Shown here: one piece after another, positions 56,105-64,000 of the stretch
How positions within the stretch are numbered: the first letter of the stretch is position 1
How the letters are laid out: each line of letters starts with the position of its first letter
Source of the DNA: Cystobasidium ongulense
Taxonomy: Eukaryota; Basidiomycota; Cystobasidiomycetes; Cystobasidiales; Cystobasidiaceae
NCBI GenBank assembly: GCA_022835595.1
Contig: BQUP01000010.1
Location: 16,236 to 80,235 of the forward strand
Reading direction: 5' to 3'
Length of the DNA stretch: 64,000 bases
The notes under the pieces: model-generated
What the model was told of the DNA's origin: nothing
The model's input: only the letters and a program-made list of their open reading frames with translations
The model's database searches: none
Made by a program: the position numbers and the translations under genes

Positions 56105-58084
56105 ATGCCTGCATTCGTCTCATCGATACTGTGGGTCCCTCGGGGGGTGTCTGCGCGCCACCCACGCACGTACGACCTCGCAGACCCGGGCGAGCTGGAG
56201 CGAGTCGAGCGACTGGGCAAGATCAAGCTGGATGATGCTCGCAGAGAGCTCGAGGCGTTGGAGGCGCAGGTGGATGGCATGGATCTGGAGGAGAATAAAG
56301 AGGACAGTGGTGACGAGTGGGCAGACGAGGACGAGTCCGAGTCCGAGGGCGATGATTCCAACGACGACGACCCAGAAGCGAAAGCCAGACAGGCCAAAGA
56401 GCGCATACTCGGGTCACAGGCTGCAGCGACGCAGCAAAAGACATCCAGCGACCCCAATGACCTCTCCAAGTACAACCTGGATGACTATGACGACGACACT
56501 GCTCGAACTGCCAGTGCGTAATTGGCCTTGTCCTGCCTTTCTGAAATTTATGCTGATTGCTCTAGACACCTTCCAGCTCTAGGAGTATTCGGCAACATCA
56601 AAGGTGTCAGCTTCTCTGCTGGCCAGGATGGAAACGACCCTCACATTACACTTGCAACCGCGGCTGAAGAAGACGCCGAGGTCGAGCGAGAGCAGCTCGA
56701 GATTATGCCTACCGATAATCTGCTGGTGGCGGGCAAAAGCGCCGACGATGTCAACATGCTCGAAGTCCACCTCTTCGAAGGCCCGGAAGCGCCTGTTGGC
56801 GAAAACGCATACGAAGACCGTGCAGACTACGAAAGTAATATGTACGTTCACCACGATACCCTACTCCCCGCTATGCCCATCTGTCTAGAATGGTGCGACT
56901 GTCGACCTTCGACCTCGAGACAAATTCTTGACGCTTCGAATGGTACCGCGAAAGGAACTGGCTCATTCGTAGCTATTGGTACGATGGACAATCAGATCGA
57001 AGTCTGGGACTTGGATGTCGTAGAAGGTCTCTTCCCAGAAGCTATTCTAGGAGACGATCCAGAAGCAGAAGCAGCTCTTGCTGAAGCAGCCGCTGCACTG
57101 GCGATAGAGACTGAAGAGAACGACATGGAACTAGACGCAAAGAAAGTCAAGAAAAAGAAGAAGAAAGCTGCAAAGGCAGCTCTTCCACCTAAACCGGTTG
57201 GCATTCTCCCACATATGCATACCGATGCTGTATTGTCCCTTGCCTGGAACAAGACACATCGCTCTCTTTTAGCATCCAGCTCGGCGGACGGAAGTATCAA
57301 GTTGTGGGATCTAAGCTCTCCAACATGTCAGCGAGCTATCCGGTCGTTCGAAATCTTTGGCCCAGAAGCCAAGATCCAGTCAATACAGTGGAATCCGAAA
57401 GAACCTACTGTGATTATAGCAGGAGCATGGGGAGGTCACGTCAAGATCTTCGACACAAGAGCTCCAGACAATCACCTATCCCTGCAAGTCGGAGGCAAGA
57501 TGCAAGGCAGACAAGGGAAACAAACGCTTCAATACCCTGATATCGAAGTTGTCAAGTGGGATCCCCTGTCTGAGAGTGGTTCCGAGTTTTATGTCGCTAC
57601 ATCAAAAGGACAAGTCTTTTATTATGATTCAAAAGATCTATCGAAACCAGTCTGGACGCTCGATGCACACGACGGCGCGTGCTCAGCACTCGATATCAAC
57701 GAACATGTTCCAGGTTGCTTCAGCACGGGAGGAACAGACAAGCAAACGAAAATCTGGAACGTCGCTCCAGTACCAGGTGCAGATCACGTTTCCATCACTT
57801 TAGTTCTATCAAAAGATTTTGGCGTAGGCAAGGTATTCGCAACATCATGGAATCCAGATGATCCTTGCATTCTAGCATGTTCAGGATCAAATGCAAAAAT
57901 TAATATTTTTGATGCTTGGACAAATGCTGGTTTTAGAAAAGCTTTTGGTGAAAGAATAAGAGAAAGGGCTAAAATTTCAGGTAGTGATGCTTGGGTAAAA
58001 ATGTTCCAAGAAGGTGGTCAGAGAGAAAAAGCGAGCGGTCAGACGGTAGTCGAGGCTGATGATTTGACAAGTGATGAAGAGTAG
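56105..58084 (+). CDS. PWP1: Pwp1 WD40 ribosome biogenesis protein
   Basis: Nucleolar WD40 protein required for 25S/5.8S rRNA processing. Start MPAFVSSILWVPRGVSARHP at 56105 matches the Pwp1 opening (LxWVPRGV). An acidic stretch follows (EDSGDEWADEDESESEGDDS). One intron of about 70 bases ends at CTCTAG near 56580. Exon 2 gives VFGNIKGVSFSAGQDGND, the Pwp1-typical MPTDNLLVAGKSADDVNMLE, GSFVAIGTMDNQIEVWDLDV, a KKVKKKKKKAAKAA basic patch, then WD repeats HTDAVLSLAWNKTHRSLLAS, SADGSIKLWDLSS, IQSIQWNPKEPTVIIAGAWG, SALDINEHVPGCFSTGGTDK and FATSWNPDDPCILACSGSNA. Ends DDLTSDEE. About 630 residues. The last 300 bases are AT-richer than the rest. Confidence 0.94.
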
Positions 58085-58355
58085 TTTGGTTCATTTGTAG
58101 GACAAGATGTACGTGTAGTTTGCAGTTTCTGAGTATTGCTCGTATACCTTGCTCGGTTTGACAGTAACAAAGCAAGCACAATACACCAGACAGTGTAAAA
58201 AGCAGGACAGCATCCGAAAAAGCTCTATACGTATTCTACTTCTTGCGCATATGAATATGGTATACTGCGACCGAAAACCAGCAGCACCAGCAACATGGGT
58301 ACGATGAACCGCTTAAGTCGCTGATATTTACATCTATGACAGCAGAGTACAAGAA

Positions 58356-59381
58356 TCAGCTATGATGCAGGCGTCGCTGGAAAGTATTGCTCACAAAGTC
58401 ATCGTCGTAGTCGTCGTCCAGTGCGTCGTGATGCGCATCGAGGTCGGCAACGAATCTGTGAAGTACGAATGGCCGTCTCTCAACATTTGTTCTTAAATTG
58501 CGGGCCTACATGACCTACCCTCTGGTCGCCCCGACCTTGTTACCTCCTGATCCGACAGCACCAAGCTGAGGCTTTCCTTTCGCCTTGCCCTTCTTGGTCG
58601 TAGCTTCTCTTGCAATACGTTGCTTCTCGTTGGCGACGACTGTAAGTGCCGAAGCACATTTCCTCACGTCTGAGTCTTTCATAGGTTGAACGACAGATTT
58701 GACGAGAGCTTCGCAGAATACGTGATATAGAGGCTTATTGGAATAATTATCGGTAATATGTTTGCTTAGAGCAGCAGCGAATTGTTCCATATCCTCTTTG
58801 GTTTTTGGGTTAGGGAAAGCTGAAAAAGGACTTCCATCTAGTGATACGCCACCTGCAGCGACAGTGTCTGATATGACAGAATCTCCAAGCAGTGCACGAG
58901 CGTTTTCCAAGTCCTGTGCTATTTGTTGTTGCATTTCTCTCTTTTTACGCTCTCTTGGATCTTCAGCTTCTCTTGCTAATCGTTCTTGCAACTTTGCTGC
59001 TTCTGCCGCTTCACGCTCTGCTATCTTTGCCTTTGTCACTCCCTTTTGACGTAAAGGTGGTGCTGGCTTGTTAGCTGCTGCAGCTGCCTTCTTGGCTGCC
59101 TCTTCTTCGTCGTCGCTGTCTTCCCATGATTCCTGTGTGCCATTGATCCACATGCGAATGAGACAAAATTGAAGTTTGGCGTGGACGGGCAGCAGGAGCG
59201 AGTGTCGAGGGAAGCGAGCAAGGTCAGCCTGCATGAACAGATGTAACAACGCCTAGTACGAGGTCTCTCGCACCTTCACATCGTCCTCTGCGTCCTCGTC
59301 CGCATACAGACTCTTGTGGACGGTAGGCGCCACCGTGGAAGGAGCATCGTACTCGTCTGCATCCCAGTCTCCGTCGGACAT
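58356..59381 (-). CDS. HCR1: Translation initiation factor eIF3 subunit j
   Basis: Loosely bound eIF3 subunit that acts in 40S recruitment and ribosome recycling. Start MSDGDWDADEYDAPSTVAPT at 59381. The next exon has ESWEDSDDEEEAAKK (the eIF3j DSWD-like acidic motif), PPLRQKGVTKAKIAEREAAE, a charged coiled coil (REAEDPRERKKREMQQQIAQ), TKEDMEQFAAALSKHITDNY and YHVFCEALVKSVVQPMKDSD. The last exon, FVADLDAHHDALDDDYDDDF, closes the protein. I read it to TGA at 58356, adding VSNTFQRRLHHS, but a GTGAGC right after DDDF could instead be a donor. About 270 residues. Confidence 0.92.
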
Positions 59382-59743
59382 GATGGCGGTGTTGCAGTAT
59401 TGGATGGGGCTTGCTGTACGTGAGCCCTTGGGCGGTTCTGTCGTCGAGGTGGTTGTGTCGAAATAAAGCAAAGAAAGAAAGGCGATCACCTTTCTCGAGA
59501 GAAGAAAGTTGAGACGTACCGGCCAGCAGCATGGCCAGAGCCTCTTACTCTTGTGCTCACTCGCGCATCTCCAGCATGGCTTGCGTGCACACTTGCATCT
59601 GACCCTACATCGTCAAGATACGACAAACACTGCTGCCGCCCCAGACCATCTGCCCATTCTGCAACACGTGCGGCCTCTGCGAAGAGAAGACCTGGTCAAC
59701 ACCCGTGCACATCCCATCGGTTGTTCCCAAGGTCTCGTACATC
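59382..59743. promoter_or_regulatory. Divergent HCR1/P450 upstream region
   Basis: 362 bases, no supported gene. It is a shared promoter, rich in CT and CA runs. Confidence 0.45.
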
Positions 59744-61492
59744 ATGGCCATCATGAGTACTTCAGTATACGCGCTCAGCCCTGTTCAAGCTGCCGTCCTC
59801 GCCATTCTGGTAGCTCTGGCTGTGCGGTACATCTACAACAGCAAGAGTACGCACACACCCCGGCAGACTTTCTCAATACATCCACTCGCTCCATCGATAA
59901 TAAGCGGTGTATATGCTGCGTATCAACTCGGTGTCAACGAAACACAATTCTTACTCAGTCTGCAAGAGCGTTATGGCGCGTCGGTATGGCTTCCTTTTCC
60001 CATCGGCCAACATTTCATACTCTCCGACAAGCTCGTACGGAGAATATACAGTGGAGCCTACAACAAGCAACTTTCGTTCATTCCCATCAGAAAGAGAATG
60101 AGCACTACCATCTTCGGAATGGCTGGCTCAATTACCTCGCTGGATAGTGTCGAGCTCGACAAGCACGTTTTCCCCGTCCATGCCAAAGGCATGACAAAAG
60201 CTAGATTAGTCCAAGCACTCGACCGATTCGACCAGTCTGTCAAGAACACAGTCGCAAAGGAAATAGAAGGCTGGACTGGAGACAAGACTATTGATATTGT
60301 CGACTGGACTTATACTCTCATGTTCAAAGCTTCTTTAGCTGCTCTGTTCGGAGAAAAACTCGACATTCCTCTAAACAAGTTCATGAAATGCTTCAAAGAT
60401 TTCGACACTGCGTTTCCACTCCTGGCAAGCGAACAGATACCTGAATTTGTCCAGCCTTACTTTCCCGCTGTAGTAGCTCAAGGTGTCCGCTCCCGAGACT
60501 GGCTGAACACGCGCTTTGGGAAATGGGCGAGAGAGACGCGCTGTGCTGGTTTGGATGATGGAGATGTCGTCAAAGCTATGGCTATGGAGGGTATCAGATT
60601 GGGTTGGAGCGACTATAACAATGGATCCGGTATCCTAGGCGACTTCTGGGCGCTTCTAGCCAACAACCCATTCGCGATTTCATGGGTCGTCGTATACCTC
60701 ATTCAGGCGGATGCAAAACTTTACAAAGATGTGATGGCAGAGATCGATGGTGTGGATCTGGCCTCTTCACTCCCTTCACAAGCGGACATGCCCCTGCTTA
60801 CCAGTGTCATCTTCGAAACCTTACGCCTTAAGAGCTCGTCCTTCAGTATACGCTCTGCACCGCCTACAAACGAATCCGTTACTCACTTGCGCACAGATGA
60901 AGACGATGCAGAGGGAGTGTTCATTCAACCTGGCGAGAAACTTACATGTATCACTCGAGTCGGTCACCTCGATCCAGACGTGTGGGGAGAGACAGCTAGG
61001 CAATGGGATGGAAGAAGATTCTACGATGATCCGGAGACTGAACTGCAAGGCGACTTGCAGACCAGTAAATCACGTAGGATACCGGAAGTGCGCGCTTTTG
61101 GTGGTGGAGTATCTATTGTAAGTTGGAAAATTCCTCGAAAGTTGCCTTGTTGCTATTTGCTAATTTGATTTCTCGTTACAGTGCGAAGGTCGCAACCTTG
61201 CAATTGCCGAATTGAAGGCATTCCTCGTACACGTCCTGCAATCATTCGAGTTCTCCGCTACTCCAGAAACGTTAGCAAAAACCCAAGCCGAAAAGCCACT
61301 GGAAAGTATGTTGACAGTGGATGGTAGAGAATTGCTTGCGCCTAAGCCTGCGCCTGGACGACGTGAGTGGATCTAGCTTGTCATGAGAAAATGAATGTGC
61401 ATACTGACGTTCTGCTTCTCTCAGCTGGGCTTGGGGTGATGCAACTCGATGGGGCGATGTATGTGCGAATGAGCCGACGCAAGGTGGATTAA
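59744..61492 (+). CDS. Cytochrome P450, CYP7/CYP8-like
   Basis: Membrane-anchored haem-thiolate enzyme. Start MAIMSTSVYALSPVQAAVLA leads into an N-terminal ER anchor (AVLAILVALAVRYIY). Other landmarks are VWLPFPIGQHFILSDKLVRR, KHVFPVHAKGMTKARLVQAL, the I-helix region LGDFWALLANNPFAISWVVV, the ExxR motif in IFETLRLKSSSFSIR, and the haem loop FGGGVSI|CEGRNLAIAELK, split by an intron just before the axial Cys. Three exons, about 530 residues. The I helix lacks the usual A/G-G-x-D/E-T acid-threonine pair, as in CYP7 and CYP8 enzymes (sterol 7-hydroxylases and prostacyclin synthase), and FGGGxxxCxG also fits that group. Sterol or oxylipin substrate is inference. A second ATG nine bases downstream is possible. 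Confidence 0.9.
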
Positions 61493-61850
61493 GGGCAATG
61501 TACTGGGTAGTACGAAGGGGTGTTTTACGTTTCTTGCAGTTTTCTTCGAGCAGTGCTGTTGTACGAGAAGTATAGATTGACAGTATTTTGTAAAATACTA
61601 GAGGTTGGTATTCTAACCGCTGTTACAGCACTGCTGCTTCGTATCGACGAATGGCTCGTCGTGCATATTGACTTCTTCGTAGTATTTCCTGCATGCCTCT
61701 GTCATTTTCATGGCGCGTCCCACTATTTACGCGTTGTTGTTGCGATCATCATCAAGTCAGGTAGCTCTGCCTCGCACTTTTCATCTTGGACAGCGACTGG
61801 TCATATTACACGCTTGCAGTGCTACGCCTGCTCGCATTCTTGGACACGCG
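61493..61850. promoter_or_regulatory. Gap between the P450 and polymerase delta genes
   Basis: 358 bases with no supported gene, presumably the P450 3' UTR and POL3 promoter. MluI-like ACGCGT boxes are not seen, but ACACGCGAT abuts the POL3 start. Confidence 0.45.
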
Positions 61851-64000
61851 ATGGATTCGGACGACGACTACAGCTCTGGAGGTGCTTCGAGCGCATCTCG
61901 CTCGGCCTCGCTCGAGCTGAGCCCGCATCCTGAAGAGGAGAATATTGCACCGCATGGCAACATCAGCAATGCGAACAGTGGCAAGGGTCGTGTTACATCA
62001 ACGTTAGATGCCGTTTCCACCGGCAACAAGGCCAACCTCGTCAATGGAGCTCCGGCGACTCCAAAGCAGCCTGGTTCTGCAGGCAAGAGACGTAGGCTAG
62101 GCAGTCCCACTGCGAGCATCTCATTCGATGGTGCACATGCTACACCCCCTTCTGCTATCGGAGGTGGACTCATGCCCAGTCCTGAGAAGAAAAGGGCAAA
62201 GCTTCAGATACCGAGCAGTAGTCAGACCGGACCTGCTGCCAGTATCAAAGCAAAGGGCAAGAAGAAGGAAGGACAAGGTGAAGGTTGGGAAGCTGTCTTG
62301 GAGAGACTAGGCGCGACAGCTTGTAAGCTTCAGGCATTCATACTGCTACTCTAGCCTATGCTGATTTGAGCTTCCAAACGTACAGCTGCTGAAGAAGGGC
62401 AAGAATGGGCGCGACCTCAACTAGAGCCATTCGCACCGAAAGACCGAGCTATCGTATTCCAGTCTATAGATATTGAAGAAACTTCCGTACCGGGACAAGG
62501 TCCCATATTGCGCTGCTTTGGAGTCACACAAGAAGGGTATTCGGTCCTGGCGCATATTCGCAACTTTCTTCCGTATTTCTGGGTGGCGGCACCGCGAGGG
62601 TTTACACAAGAAGATTGTGCCCCACTCGTCACGTACATGAATGTAAGATACCTTGAATCGTACGTTGCCTCATTGATAACAAGACTGAGATATACTTCCA
62701 CTATGCCTACAGGGCATGCTCAGCAAAGATGGGTCACGTGTAGTACAATCCATTTCCATAGCTATGAAGAGATCGTTATGGGGATATCGAGGAGACGATA
62801 TCTTTGCTTTCTTGAAAATCGTAGTGACAGATCAAAAGTTCGTTAGTCGGACAAAGACTGCTTTCGAACGAGGGGAGATCAACTTCAGAAATATGTTTTC
62901 AGAGGCACCCATGACATTCGAGAGTAATATTCCGTATACGCTGCGGTTTATGATTGATCACAAGGTAAGCGTTCGTACGCCACTCTCATTGGGAGCATCA
63001 CTAACGGTACTCGCAAATAGATCGGCGGTATGAGTTGGCTTGAAGTGCCAGCAGGCCAATACCAGCTCCGTGCCGAAAATGCCAAAATTTCCCTGTGTCA
63101 AATCGAGTTAGAGCTTGACGAGAAGCACCTGATAGCGCACGAAGCCGTAGGCGAATGGTCAAAAATCGCACCATTGCGCATCTTATCATTCGATATCGAG
63201 TGTGCAGGCCGTAAAGGTATCTTTCCAGATCCAGACATTGATCCTGTCATTCAAATAGCAGCAATGGTCACAAGACAAGGAGAGACGAAACCTTTCGTCC
63301 GTAACGTATTCACATTGAATACCTGTAGTAATATCGTCGGATCGGATGTGAGATCCTTTCAAGATGAAGCTGAGATGCTCAATGCATGGCAAGCATTCCT
63401 AGAAGAAGTCGACCCTGATCTGGTGATTGGGTACAATACTTCGAATTTCGATATTCCATACCTTATGGATAGGGCCAAGAAGATTCGAGCTTATAAATTC
63501 CCCTTCCTGGGCAGATTGAAGAGTAAGTAACGCACTGACAGTGTCATTCGCATTTTGCTTACTTGGACACTTTTACAGAGGTTAAGTCCGAAGTTAAAGA
63601 CACTCACTTCAGCTCAAAAGCTTATGGTACAAGAGATAGTAGGGAAACAAAGATGGACGGCCGCTTGCAGCTTGATATTCTGCAAGTCATGCAAAGAGAC
63701 TACAAGTTGAGAAGTTACAGTCTGAACTCTGTTTGCGCACATTTCCTCGGTACGTGAAAAGCGTAATTGGACGATTACATTTTCGTAGCAAGCTTGCTAA
63801 CATGCCATTACATACATGACCTCTTCCCTTCCACAGGGGAGCAGAAAGAAGACGTCCACTATTCTATCATTACGGAGTTACAGAATGGAAACGCAGAGAC
63901 TCGCAGACGTTTGGCGGTCTACTGTCTTAAAGACGCGTACCTTCCTCAGCGGCTTATGGACAAGCTGATGTGCTTCATCAATTATACTGAAATGGCAAGA
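61851..64000 (+). CDS. POL3: DNA polymerase delta catalytic subunit, 5' part only
   Basis: Replicative polymerase of the lagging strand. Start [20 protein letters not shown] at 61851. A disordered N terminus carries a [11 protein letters not shown] nuclear-signal-like patch. The family-B N domain follows ([67 protein letters not shown]), then the 3'-5' exonuclease: Exo [17 protein letters not shown], Exo [22 protein letters not shown] and Exo [23 protein letters not shown]. Exonuclease acidic residues are all present. About 7 exons are visible, and the reading frame runs off the window at ...FINYTEMAR before the polymerase palm and the C-terminal cysteine clusters. No obvious PCNA-binding box is in the visible part. 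Confidence 0.97.

Noticed and set aside
45145-61492. Secondary-metabolite gene cluster including the GMC oxidase and P450
   Set aside because: About 12 kb of housekeeping genes (ELP6, NUP133, UFD1, PWP1, HCR1) lie between them, and no core synthase is present.

Overview
The window is nuclear DNA of a filamentous or dimorphic fungus, most likely a basidiomycete. The evidence is a dense set of eukaryotic housekeeping genes on both strands. They are broken by many short introns (about 40-100 bases, GTRNGT donors, NAG acceptors) and encode fungal-specific proteins: the Opi1 repressor, a Vrg4 GDP-mannose carrier, a Hos3-type deacetylase, an Elp6 subunit, a GPI-anchored GMC oxidase and a seven-helix protein of the kind expanded in basidiomycetes. 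Placement below phylum is not supported. I saw no tRNA, rRNA or CRISPR.

Layout. 1-1.9 kb is gene-poor and holds an LTR fossil and a short tandem repeat. 1.9-11.1 kb: PBDC1-like protein (-), diacylglycerol acyltransferase DGAT2 (-), HOS3-like histone deacetylase (-), spliceosomal SmB (+), OPI1 (-). 12-18.7 kb: VRG4 (+), an unrecognised membrane protein (-), a PQ-loop transporter (+). 19.2-27.8 kb: a very long WEE1 kinase (-) and an M50B-like membrane metalloprotease (+). 27.8-29.1 kb is a gene-free stretch with a recurring TACCGTA motif, followed by catalase (+), MAK11 (+) and a secreted cysteine-rich protein with a dibasic tail (+). 35.7-44.3 kb: YRB2-like Ran-binding protein (-), CHORD-CS cochaperone (-), free methionine-R-sulfoxide reductase (+), SAM37/metaxin-like protein (+), seven-helix membrane protein (+). 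45.1-64 kb: GPI-anchored GMC oxidase (+), ELP6 (-), NUP133 (+), UFD1 (-), PWP1 (+), eIF3j/HCR1 (-), a CYP7/CYP8-like cytochrome P450 (+), and the first part of DNA polymerase delta (+), which runs off the window.

There is no operon or biosynthetic cluster. Loose themes are lipid homeostasis (DGAT2 and OPI1 within 8 kb), oxidative chemistry (catalase, methionine sulfoxide reductase, GMC oxidase, P450) and nuclear transport (YRB2, NUP133). The most distinctive observations are a 6-base microexon in an intron-saturated PBDC1 gene, two genes whose first coding exon is only the ATG, a secreted protein ending in KR-delimited peptides, the TACCGTA-rich gap and the unrecognised 14.5 kb membrane protein. 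All gene models below were spliced by eye from reading frame, splice consensus and family resemblance. Individual exon edges are therefore less certain than the gene identities.
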